This document shows, one piece after another, positions 1 through 5,926 of a stretch of 6,321 bases of DNA. The notes below the pieces were generated by a model. That model made no database searches, was not told where the DNA came from, and worked only from the letters and a program-made list of their open reading frames with translations. Position 1 is the first letter of the stretch. Every line of letters starts with the position of its first letter. A program made the position numbers and the translations under genes. This stretch comes from Candidatus Hydrogenedentota bacterium (lineage in GTDB: Bacteria; Hydrogenedentota; Hydrogenedentia; Hydrogenedentales; CAITNO01): NCBI GenBank assembly GCA_029554925.1, contig JAKPUV010000702.1, forward strand, positions 1 to 6,321, given 5' to 3'.

Positions 1-49
1 TCAGGGCGTCAATGTTCGCGTGAATGTCCGAAATGATCGCGTACCGCAA
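1..49 (-). CDS. Metallophosphoesterase, N-terminal fragment (runs off left edge)
   Basis: Read on the minus strand from a TTG at 49-47, the first 16 codons give LRYAIISDIHANIDAL, with the first residue presumably Met in the cell. This is the classic amino end of calcineurin-like phosphoesterases of the YfcE/ApaH-like type. The D-x-H pair of metal-binding motif I is Asp8 and His10 in S-D-I-H-A-N. Family members use two metal ions to hydrolyse phosphomono- or phosphodiesters in the cytoplasm; the substrate cannot be inferred from so short a piece. I chose TTG because family proteins start with Met directly before R-Y-A-I-I-S-D, and because GGAGA lies 6 nt upstream. An in-frame ATG at 184-182 exists, but it would add 45 Arg/Gly-rich residues unlike the family. 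The gene is divergent from the membrane-protein gene at 402. The family call is fairly firm; the rest of the gene is outside the window. Confidence 0.8.
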   Translation of the reverse strand, partial: MRYAIISDIHANIDAL

Positions 50-50
50 A

Positions 51-60
51 GCCTGTCTCC
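51..60 (-). promoter_or_regulatory. Ribosome binding site deciding the TTG start of the phosphoesterase
   Basis: On the minus strand, positions 60-51 read GGAGACAGGC. The GGAGA core (60-56) lies 6 nt upstream of the TTG at 49-47, a normal Shine-Dalgarno distance. It supports a non-ATG start exactly where the conserved family N terminus begins. Confidence 0.6.
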
Positions 61-83
61 GCGCCGGCGTCCCGCCGGGGCGC
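61..83 (-). other. GC-only hairpin just upstream of the phosphoesterase RBS
   Basis: On the minus strand, bases 83-79 (GCGCC) pair with 65-61 (GGCGC). After a 2-nt bulge (78-77), bases 76-74 (GGC) pair with 68-66 (GCC) around a 5-nt loop. All eight pairs are G:C. The hairpin would sit in the 5' leader directly against the GGAGA ribosome site, so it could tune translation. It may equally be chance in GC-rich DNA. There is no U tract after it, so it is not an intrinsic terminator. Confidence 0.35.
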
Positions 84-182
84 CCGTTCCCTCGCCCAAC
101 CCGCACCGCGGCGCCCGCCCCGTCCCTTGGGGGGCCGCGCCACCGTCCGTTCCAAAACCGGTCACTCCTTGTTCCCAAGCCC

Positions 183-213
183 ATGATACCAGCATTTCCC
201 GCGCTGTTTCCAA
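183..213 (-). promoter_or_regulatory. Candidate minus-strand promoter for the phosphoesterase
   Basis: On the minus strand there is a -10-like TATCAT at 188-183, directly preceded by TGG, which makes an extended -10 (TGn). A -35-like TTGGAA lies at 213-208 with a 19-nt spacer, longer than ideal but tolerable with an extended -10. Transcription would start near 176 and leave a leader of about 125 nt containing the hairpin at 83-61. The motif match is moderate. Confidence 0.35.
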
Positions 214-306
214 TGCCGGGAATACGGGCATGCCGTCAGGGGGATATGTCACGCCCCCGTCCACGACGTCCATCATGTCCAGGGTGTTCAATATCCTCCA
301 AGAGGC

Positions 307-330
307 GGGCGTGGAAGGGCAGGGGAGGGG
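307..330 (+). other. Putative G-quadruplex motif
   Basis: Four G runs lie at 307-309, 317-319, 322-325 and 327-330, with loops of 7, 2 and 1 nt. This satisfies the usual G3+ N1-7 pattern on the plus strand. It ends 10 nt upstream of the -35 element of the membrane-protein promoter, so it could affect promoter opening. In GC-rich DNA such motifs also arise by chance. Confidence 0.4.
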
Positions 331-340
331 AGAGGCGGCA

Positions 341-369
341 TTGAAAAGCGCGGGCGCAGGTGCTACGCT
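341..369 (+). promoter_or_regulatory. Sigma70-like promoter for the 130-residue membrane protein
   Basis: A -35-like TTGAAA at 341-346 is followed after exactly 17 nt by TACGCT at 364-369. A TGC directly before it (361-363) gives an extended -10. Transcription would begin near 376, leaving a leader of about 26 nt before the ATG at 402. Spacing and both hexamers are reasonable. Confidence 0.45.
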
Positions 370-401
370 GTGGGCCAGGGTTCAGCCGAAAGGGAGAAGC
401 A

Positions 402-794
402 ATGGTTGTTCACGTGGTGAAAACCTTGCTGGCATGGGCAGGGTTTCATCTGGCATCCGGGGTGCTGTTCGGCGTCCTGTTTGCCGGGGTCTCCTTTGCT
501 CTGGCGGGGGAGGATCCCTCCTTTGGTGCCAGGTTTGGGGTTGCTCTCGGGCCGGTGGTCGCCCTGTCCTTCGGCGTGCTGTCCTATTACCCCCTGCGGA
601 AAGTTCTCACGCCGCGGACGTGCCTCGGGTTGCCGTTCTCCACCTTTCTGGGCGGGGTGGCCGGATTGCTGATCGCGCTTCCGTTCCTTGGGGTGGAGGG
701 CGGGGCGGTGTTCAGTGCGGCCGGGTGCATGCTCGGGTATTGGGCGGGCGTGGCCGTGCTGGGGCTTGAACTGCCGGGTCACCGGAGGGCGTGA
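402..794 (+). CDS. Small integral membrane protein, unknown function (130 aa)
   Basis: I do not recognise this protein. It is 130 residues long and very hydrophobic, with likely membrane segments near residues 7-35 (one long or two short helices), 42-64, 78-97 and 100-123, so about four helices. Between segments are a short acidic stretch (G-E-D-P-S near 36-40) and a basic loop (R66-K67...P71-R72). The tail ends G-H-R-R-A. There is no catalytic motif, no signal-peptidase site and no known fold signature. I chose the ATG at 402 because AGGGAG (391-396) lies 5 nt upstream and hydrophobic sequence starts almost at once; the frame stays open 14 codons further up without a better start. It has its own promoter candidate at 341-369. 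About 110 nt and a separate promoter divide it from the regulator gene, so it is probably not part of the efflux operon. That it is a real gene is likely; its role is open. Confidence 0.65.
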   Translation: MVVHVVKTLLAWAGFHLASGVLFGVLFAGVSFALAGEDPSFGARFGVALGPVVALSFGVLSYYPLRKVLTPRTCLGLPFSTFLGGVAGLLIALPFLGVEGGAVFSAAGCMLGYWAGVAVLGLELPGHRRA

Positions 795-831
795 GATGCC
801 CCCCCCTCGAATCCTTTCCCGCCCTCCGCTT

Positions 832-859
832 CAAACGCTTGACTGAAACAAACATTTGA
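832..859. promoter_or_regulatory. Candidate TetR operator: two tandem CAAAC-NN-TTGA boxes
   Basis: CAAACGCTTGA (832-842) and CAAACATTTGA (849-859) match at 9 of 11 positions and start 17 bp apart. Each is a partial inverted repeat, for example TCAA...TTGA at 831-842 and CAAA-CA-TTTG at 849-858. The first box overlaps the -35 hexamer and the second fills the spacer up to the -10, so a bound repressor would block RNA polymerase. TetR-family repressors commonly bind such sites next to their own gene. That the repressor encoded at 906 binds here is inference from position and symmetry. Confidence 0.5.
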
Positions 860-867
860 TGTATACT
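839..867 (+). promoter_or_regulatory. Strong sigma70-like promoter of the regulator-efflux operon
   Basis: TTGACT at 839-844 and TATACT at 862-867 each differ from consensus at few positions and are separated by exactly 17 nt. This AT-rich island stands out in a GC-rich window. Transcription would start near 874, about 32 nt before the ATG at 906. The adaptor and permease have no promoter I can see of their own, so this one probably drives all three genes. Confidence 0.7.
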
Positions 868-905
868 GCGCGCCAGCGGTCGGAACGGCCGATGGAGCGC
901 GTGAC

Positions 906-1565
906 ATGAACCCATCCCTGGACGGAACCAAACTGGCGCTGGTGGAGGCGGCCGGTCCGCTTTTTGCGGAGCACGGGCTGGAGGGAACCAGCATCCGGGC
1001 CATCGCGGAGCGGGCGAAGGCCAATGTGGCGGCGGTGAACTATCATTTCGGCTCCAAGGAGAACCTCTACACGGAGGTGCTGCGCCATGTGGCCACCCGT
1101 GTGATGCGCCGGCCCGTAGGGGAATACCGGGCGGAGGCCGAGGGCACCCGCTCACGGCGGGACCTTTCCCAGCTCGTGGCGGAGTTCATTTCCGACTGGT
1201 TTCACTCCTACTTTCCCCCGGAGGGGCCGGTCTGGCATGCGCGTCTGATGATGCGGACCCTGCTGGAGCCGTCCCCCTCGCTGCAACAGATTGTGGACCA
1301 GGTGTTCCGTCCGGAACACAGCGAGCTGGAGGGCCTGCTCCGGGCGGTCTGCCCCGGCATGACGGAGGAGCAGGCGCGTTTTTGCGCCTTCACGCTTTCC
1401 GCGCAGATCACCTTCTTCATCATGGCCAAGGCGCCGATCCTGCTGTTCCTGCGGATGCGGGACTACGATCCCGCGTTTCTTGATTCGGCGTGCGGGCACG
1501 TTACCCGGGTCGTCTTCGCGATGCTCCGGGACTACGGCGCCCCCATCACCCTTCCCGCAACCTGA
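906..1565 (+). CDS. TetR-family transcriptional repressor, CecR-like
   Basis: This 219-residue protein has a typical TetR length and plan. Residues about 8-58 form the DNA-binding domain: a first helix (L10-V-E-A-A...L19-F20-A-E-H-G), then the helix-turn-helix T28-S-I-R-A-I-A-E-R-A...V41-A-A-V-N-Y-H-F-G-S-K-E-N-L. The C-terminal part, with M115-M-R-T-L-L-E-P-S-P near 115-124 and a helical region A161-F-T-L...F170-F-I-M, resembles the ligand-binding domain of CecR/YbiH-type regulators (DUF1956). Those typically sit beside HlyD adaptors and transporters. It probably represses its own operon until a ligand, likely a pump substrate, releases it from DNA. The ATG at 906 has GGAG (894-897) 8 nt upstream, and a strong promoter with tandem boxes lies just before it. 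The adaptor gene follows after 18 nt. The TetR call is firm, the CecR-like subgroup likely, the ligand unknown. Confidence 0.9.
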   Translation: MNPSLDGTKLALVEAAGPLFAEHGLEGTSIRAIAERAKANVAAVNYHFGSKENLYTEVLRHVATRVMRRPVGEYRAEAEGTRSRRDLSQLVAEFISDWFHSYFPPEGPVWHARLMMRTLLEPSPSLQQIVDQVFRPEHSELEGLLRAVCPGMTEEQARFCAFTLSAQITFFIMAKAPILLFLRMRDYDPAFLDSACGHVTRVVFAMLRDYGAPITLPAT

Positions 1566-1583
1566 ACGGATGCCACATTTCCC

Positions 1584-2780
1584 ATGAAAGTGATTCTCAA
1601 GGCCGTTTCAAATCTTGTGCTGATCGCGGTGCTGGCCGGGGCCGCCTATCTGCTTCTCACCCGGATGGGCGGGAAGGAGGAGGAGGCCGCCCCCGCGGCC
1701 GAGCGGGTGATCCCCGTCTCCCTCACCCCCCTGGAGACGCGCGTCTTTGAGGACCGCGTGGCGGTGCAGGGCAACATCCGGGCGAAGAACTTCGCCATGG
1801 TGTCCCCCGTGATCGGCGGCACCATCGAGGAGATTTTTGTCCGCGAGGGCGACGCCGTGAAGGCGGGGGAGACGGTGCTGTTCACGGTGGACTCCGCGAA
1901 CCTGAGGCGGGCGCTGGATGTGCGGCGGCAGGACCGGGCGGTGGCGGAGAACGCCCGCAGGCAGGCCGAGGCGCGGCTGGCGCAGGTGCGCGCCGACTTC
2001 GAGAAGGCCGAGGTGGACCTCCGCCGCTACGAGCTGCTCTATGAGGACAACGTGGTGCCCGTGGACGTGCTGGAGATGCAGCAGTCCCGGCACAAGCAGA
2101 TGAAGGCCGCGCTGGACATGGCCGAAACCATGGTTCAGCTCAGCCGCGAGCAGGAGGAGCAGGCGGGCATCGCCGTCGAGATCGCGCAGAAGACCCTGGA
2201 GGACGCCTCCCCGAAGTCCCCCATTGACGGGATGGTCACCATGAAGCTCGCCGAGGTTGGCGAGATGGCCCAGTCCGGGCACCCGGTGGTCCGGGTGGAG
2301 GACATGACGGCGCTGGAGGCCTCGGCCTACCTGCCCGCCGAGCATTTCGACCGGGTCCGGGAAGGCGAAACCGAGGTGCGCGTGGCCGCCTACGGAAAGG
2401 ACCTGGGCACCGCCAAGGTCACCTACAAGAGCCCCGCCATCAACCCGAAGCTCAGGGCCTTTGAGATACGGTGCGCCCTGGACAGCCTGCCCGAAGGCGT
2501 CTCCACGGGGGCCATCGCCGACATCGCCGTGGTTTTTGAGCGCCGCGAGGGGCTGGCGGTGCCCACCTCCGCCCTGGTGCAGCGCGGCGGACAGTCCCTC
2601 CTGTTCAGCGTGGACGGAAACAAGGCCCGCGCCCACAAGGTGGCCGTGGGGCTGGCCAACGAGGGCTGGTCGGAGGTTCTGCCGTCGGACGGTCTGGCGG
2701 CGGGCGTGCCGGTGGTCACCATGGGCCAGACCCTCGTCGAGGACGGCACCAGCGTTCAATCACAGGATTCCAGCAGGTAA
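1584..2780 (+). CDS. HlyD/AcrA-type periplasmic adaptor (membrane fusion protein) of RND pump
   Basis: This 398-residue adaptor would link the inner-membrane RND permease to an outer-membrane channel. In order: a hydrophobic anchor at about 8-26 with no Cys lipobox, so a membrane-anchored rather than lipid-modified form; an acidic linker (K31-E-E-E); the first lipoyl half at about 72-104 (S74-P-V-I-G-G-T-I and V86-R-E-G-D-A-V-K-A-G); a long alpha-helical hairpin at about 105-207 rich in Ala, Arg, Glu and Gln; and the second lipoyl half at about 208-238 (S212-P-I-D-G-M-V). A beta-barrel domain follows to about 320, then a membrane-proximal domain (V326-P-T-S-A-L). Length and order are normal for the family. 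The gene begins 18 nt after the repressor stop. I see no clear Shine-Dalgarno before the ATG, so translation may depend on coupling to the upstream gene. Its stop overlaps the permease start (TAATG). The substrate cannot be told from the adaptor. Confidence 0.92.
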   Translation: MKVILKAVSNLVLIAVLAGAAYLLLTRMGGKEEEAAPAAERVIPVSLTPLETRVFEDRVAVQGNIRAKNFAMVSPVIGGTIEEIFVREGDAVKAGETVLFTVDSANLRRALDVRRQDRAVAENARRQAEARLAQVRADFEKAEVDLRRYELLYEDNVVPVDVLEMQQSRHKQMKAALDMAETMVQLSREQEEQAGIAVEIAQKTLEDASPKSPIDGMVTMKLAEVGEMAQSGHPVVRVEDMTALEASAYLPAEHFDRVREGETEVRVAAYGKDLGTAKVTYKSPAINPKLRAFEIRCALDSLPEGVSTGAIADIAVVFERREGLAVPTSALVQRGGQSLLFSVDGNKARAHKVAVGLANEGWSEVLPSDGLAAGVPVVTMGQTLVEDGTSVQSQDSSR

Positions 2781-5700
2781 TGTTCCTCTCAAACGCCTCC
2801 ATACGCCGGCCCGTGGCCATGTCGGCCCTGCTCATCGCGCTGGCCATTCTGGGCTTCAACGCCTACCGGACCATCCGCCTCGAGTTCATGCCCAAGGTGG
2901 ACTTCCCCTACATCACCGTGCTCACGGTGTATCCCGGCGGAAGCCCCTCCGACATCGAGGTGGACATCGCCAAGCGCGTCGAGGACGCCGTGGTCTCCAT
3001 TGACGGCGTCAAGCACGTCAACTCCGTGGCCATGGAGAACGTCTGCCAGACCCTCATCGAATTCCAGATGGGCGTGGATGTGGACGTGGCGGCCAATGAT
3101 GTGCGGTCCAAGCTGGACCTTATCCTGGTGGACCTCCCGGAAGGCTGCGAAAAGCCGAAGGTCCTGAAGTTCGACATCAACGCCCTGCCCGTCGTCACCC
3201 TGGCCCTTTCGGGGGACGCGCCGGTGGACGAGCTGTTTGACTTCGCCGACAACCTCCTGCGCGACCGGCTCGCCACGCTGCCCGGCGTGGCCACCGTGGA
3301 GCTCGTTGGCGGCGCGAAACGCGAGGTCCATGTGACCCTCGACCGCGACAAGCTCGCCGCCCGCGGGCTCACCAGCATGAGCGTCGTGGAGGCGGTGCAG
3401 AAGGGGGTCAAGACCGTGCCGTCGGGCCGCGTCCGCGAGCGGGGGATGGAGTATTCCGTCAAGTTCGACGCGGAGTACGAGGACCTCGCCGCCCTGGGCG
3501 GGCTCGAGGTCGCCAACGAGAACGGCGTCCGCACCTACCTGCGCGACGTGGCCGAGGTGGGGATGACGACGGAGGAGCTGCGCCAGACCGCGGACATCGA
3601 CGGCAAGCCGGCCATCATTGTGAAGGTGGTCAAGAAGGCCGACGCCAACGCGGTGGAGGTGGTGAACGGCGTGCGCGGCGCCCTCGACCGCCTGCGCACG
3701 GGGCTGCCCGGCGGCATGCGCCTGGACTGGGTGGAGGACGACGGCACCTTCATCCAGGCGTCCGTGGACAGCGCCACGTCCAACATTATCCAGGGCGTTC
3801 TCCTCACCGCCCTCATCCTCTTCCTCTTCCTCTACAACGTCCGGTCCACCATCATCGTCGCGATCACGATGCCCCTGACCATCGTCATCGGGCTCTTCTT
3901 CATGAAGGCGGTCGGCTACTCCCTGAACATGCCCACCCTCATGTCCATCGGCCTCTCCGTGGGCATTCTTGTCACCAACTCCATCGTGGTCCTCGAGAGC
4001 ATCCTCACCCGGCTCCAGGAGACCGGCGACCCCGTCAAGGCCTCCCGGCTGGGCGCCGGCGAGGTCGGCATCGCCGTGCTCGCCAGCGCGGGCACCAACG
4101 TCGTCGTGCTGTTCCCCATCATCATCATGAAGTCCATGGTCGGATTCTTCTTCGCCCCCTTTGCCCTGTCCATGGTCATCATGACCGTCGCCTCCCTGTT
4201 CATCTCCTTCACCCTCACCCCCATCCTGTGCGCCAAGCTCCTCAAGCCCGTCCCCGAGGGGGCCGGCGGCCTTCTCGCGCTCATGGACCGCCTGTGGAAC
4301 GGCGCGCTGGACGCCGTGACCGAGGGGTTTATCCGGCTGCTCCGGTTTTTTGAGAAGAACCGGCTGGCCGCGCTGGCCTTCATGGCCTTCTGTGTCTTCA
4401 TGCTTTGGCACTCCCTGGGGCTTGCCGCCGGGCTCGGATTCGCCTTCTTCCCCGACTCCGACCGCGGCAAGGTCTCCGTGAAGCTTGAGTATCCGACCAG
4501 CTACGACCTGGAAAGGACGACGGCGCGGGTCGAGGAGGTCAAGCAGCGGCTGGCGGGGCTGCCCGGGCTGAAACACATGGTCACCACCATTGGCAAGGTC
4601 GAGGGCGTGCTCGGCCAGGCCAGCGAGGGCGTCTACCTGGCCCAGGTGACCCTGGTGTTTCCGCAGCGGACCGAGCGCGCGGAGAAGGGGGACGAGCTGG
4701 TGGAGGCCGCCCGGCGGAACATGCAGGGGTATGCGGACGCGATTGTCACCGTGTCCACCCCCAGCACGGTCGGCGGGCAGTCCGCAAAGATCGAAGTGGA
4801 GATCGCCGGAGAGGATCTTGCCCTGCTCGACGGCCTGGCCCTCCGTCTGGAAAAGACCCTTCGCGGCCGGTCCGGTTTCGACGACGTGGACACGAGCGTC
4901 CGGATCGGCAAGCCCGAACTGCGCGTGACGCCGAAGCGCGAGGTGCTGTCCGATCTCGGCATGCCGGCCGTCGGCGTGGGCATGGCGCTCCGCGCCAACC
5001 TGGAGGGCCTCACCTCCGCCGTCTACAAGAAGGAGGGCCGGAACTACGACATCGTGGTGAAGCTGGCCGAAAAGGAGGGAAAGGAGCAGGTGGGGCAGTT
5101 CCTGCTTCCCGGCCCCCCGGGCAGCCCGCTGCTCCTCTCAACGGTGGGCGAGGTCGCCGAGCGTCTGGCGCCGATCCAGGTCCTGCGGAAGGATAAGATG
5201 CGCATCTCCAAGGTGTTCGTGAACAACTCGCCGGACAAGCCGCTCGGGGAGGCCGTGGACGACATCAAGGAGCTCTTCGCCACCGAGATACCGCTCCCCG
5301 CCGGCTACGTGCTGTTCTTTCCGGGGGAGTACGAGGTCATGCAGGAGGGCAACGCCGCCTTCGCCGAGGCGGGCCTCATCGCCATCATCCTCGTCTATCT
5401 GACCCTGGCCGCCATCCTTGAGTCCTTCTTCCGGCCCTTCATCATCCTGCTCACGCTGCCCCTCGGCTTCGTCGGCGTGGTGTGGGCCCTGTGGGCGGCC
5501 GGACTCGCCATCAACATGATGGTCATGCTCGGCATCGTCATGCTCATCGGCATCGTGGTGAACAACGCCATCCTGATCATGGACTCGGTGGAGCAGTACC
5601 GGGGGAAGGGCATGTCCTCCCATGACGCCATGATCACCGCCTGCCGCGACCAGTTCCGGCCCATTGTCATGATCACCGCGGCCGCCATCCTCGGCATGCT

Positions 5701-5926
5701 GCCCCTGGCCATGGACCAGGGCATCGGCTCCGAGCCGCGCGTTCCCCTCGGCGTCGCCTCCGTCGGCGGCATCGCCATCTCCGCCGTCCTCACCCTGCTC
5801 GTGATCCCCATCGTCTACGATTTCTTCACCCGCAGGAAGAAGCACGGCGCCGGCACGGGGCCGGACGTCACTCCGCCCGCGGCGGAACCTGGCCCAGAAG
5901 CTCCCGAACCTGCGCCGTCGGAATGA
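2780..5926 (+). CDS. RND efflux permease (AcrB-like superfamily) with non-canonical proton relay
   Basis: At 1048 residues this has the full length of AcrB-type permeases and would act as a trimer in the inner membrane. The start is classic (S-I-R-R-P-V, residues 7-12), with TM1 about 12-31. A first periplasmic domain (about 32-335) has Y51-P-G-G-S-P. TM2-TM6 cover about 335-485, TM7 about 528-552, a second periplasmic domain about 553-863 (F557-P-D-S-D-R-G), and TM8-TM12 about 864-1014. An uncommon feature is TM4, which reads G395-I-L-V-T399-N400-S-I-V-V-L-E406: Thr-Asn stands where AcrB has Asp407-Asp408. TM10 has V-V-N928-N929-A-I-L-I, with Asn in place of AcrB Lys940. Arg960 in TM11 (F-R-P-I) matches AcrB Arg971. 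There are no CusA/CzcA-type metal signatures I can name, so an organic substrate is more likely than a metal. The tail after about 1018 is Pro/Glu/Ala-rich. The ATG overlaps the adaptor stop by 1 nt. The class is firm; substrate and coupling ion are unknown. Confidence 0.95.
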   Translation: MFLSNASIRRPVAMSALLIALAILGFNAYRTIRLEFMPKVDFPYITVLTVYPGGSPSDIEVDIAKRVEDAVVSIDGVKHVNSVAMENVCQTLIEFQMGVDVDVAANDVRSKLDLILVDLPEGCEKPKVLKFDINALPVVTLALSGDAPVDELFDFADNLLRDRLATLPGVATVELVGGAKREVHVTLDRDKLAARGLTSMSVVEAVQKGVKTVPSGRVRERGMEYSVKFDAEYEDLAALGGLEVANENGVRTYLRDVAEVGMTTEELRQTADIDGKPAIIVKVVKKADANAVEVVNGVRGALDRLRTGLPGGMRLDWVEDDGTFIQASVDSATSNIIQGVLLTALILFLFLYNVRSTIIVAITMPLTIVIGLFFMKAVGYSLNMPTLMSIGLSVGILVTNSIVVLESILTRLQETGDPVKASRLGAGEVGIAVLASAGTNVVVLFPIIIMKSMVGFFFAPFALSMVIMTVASLFISFTLTPILCAKLLKPVPEGAGGLLALMDRLWNGALDAVTEGFIRLLRFFEKNRLAALAFMAFCVFMLWHSLGLAAGLGFAFFPDSDRGKVSVKLEYPTSYDLERTTARVEEVKQRLAGLPGLKHMVTTIGKVEGVLGQASEGVYLAQVTLVFPQRTERAEKGDELVEAARRNMQGYADAIVTVSTPSTVGGQSAKIEVEIAGEDLALLDGLALRLEKTLRGRSGFDDVDTSVRIGKPELRVTPKREVLSDLGMPAVGVGMALRANLEGLTSAVYKKEGRNYDIVVKLAEKEGKEQVGQFLLPGPPGSPLLLSTVGEVAERLAPIQVLRKDKMRISKVFVNNSPDKPLGEAVDDIKELFATEIPLPAGYVLFFPGEYEVMQEGNAAFAEAGLIAIILVYLTLAAILESFFRPFIILLTLPLGFVGVVWALWAAGLAINMMVMLGIVMLIGIVVNNAILIMDSVEQYRGKGMSSHDAMITACRDQFRPIVMITAAAILGMLPLAMDQGIGSEPRVPLGVASVGGIAISAVLTLLVIPIVYDFFTRRKKHGAGTGPDVTPPAAEPGPEAPEPAPSE

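Larger units (their letters stand above)
84..340. other. Divergent intergenic region, no convincing gene
   Basis: Open frames cross this stretch on both strands, but their translations are Arg/Gly/Pro-rich and resemble no family I know, as expected of stop-poor GC-rich DNA. One minus-strand frame starts at a TTG at 291 behind GGAGG (299-295, only 3 nt away). It continues past the phosphoesterase start in another frame and ends at the window edge, so I do not accept it. The stretch probably holds the regulatory DNA of the two divergent genes: the minus-strand promoter candidate near 183-213 and the G-rich motif at 307-330. Confidence 0.5.

Noticed and set aside
1..184. Longer phosphoesterase start at the in-frame ATG 184-182
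   Set aside because: It would add 45 low-complexity Arg/Gly residues before the conserved N terminus and overlaps the -10 candidate; the TTG at 49 has a proper ribosome site.
1..291. Minus-strand 96-residue open frame starting at TTG 291 behind GGAGG
   Set aside because: Its second half is Arg/Gly-rich, it resembles no known family, and it overlaps the well-supported phosphoesterase start in a different frame, so it is most likely chance in stop-poor GC-rich DNA.
20..769. Long plus-strand open frame spanning the intergenic region and the membrane-protein gene
   Set aside because: The translation is compositionally biased (Arg, Gly, Pro, Ser), has no recognisable domain and runs out of frame over the better-supported gene at 402.
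795..838. Possible terminator after the membrane-protein gene
   Set aside because: The stretch is pyrimidine-rich without a stable inverted repeat or a following T tract, so I see no intrinsic terminator.
1608..2759. 383-residue minus-strand open frame opposite the adaptor gene
   Set aside because: It has the same shadow composition (Leu/His/Gly-rich) and no domain, while the plus strand encodes a clear HlyD-type adaptor.
2789..4576. 595-residue minus-strand open frame opposite the permease gene
   Set aside because: It is a His/Asp/Gly/Val-rich mirror of a GC-rich coding strand with strong third-position bias; the plus-strand RND protein explains the sequence.
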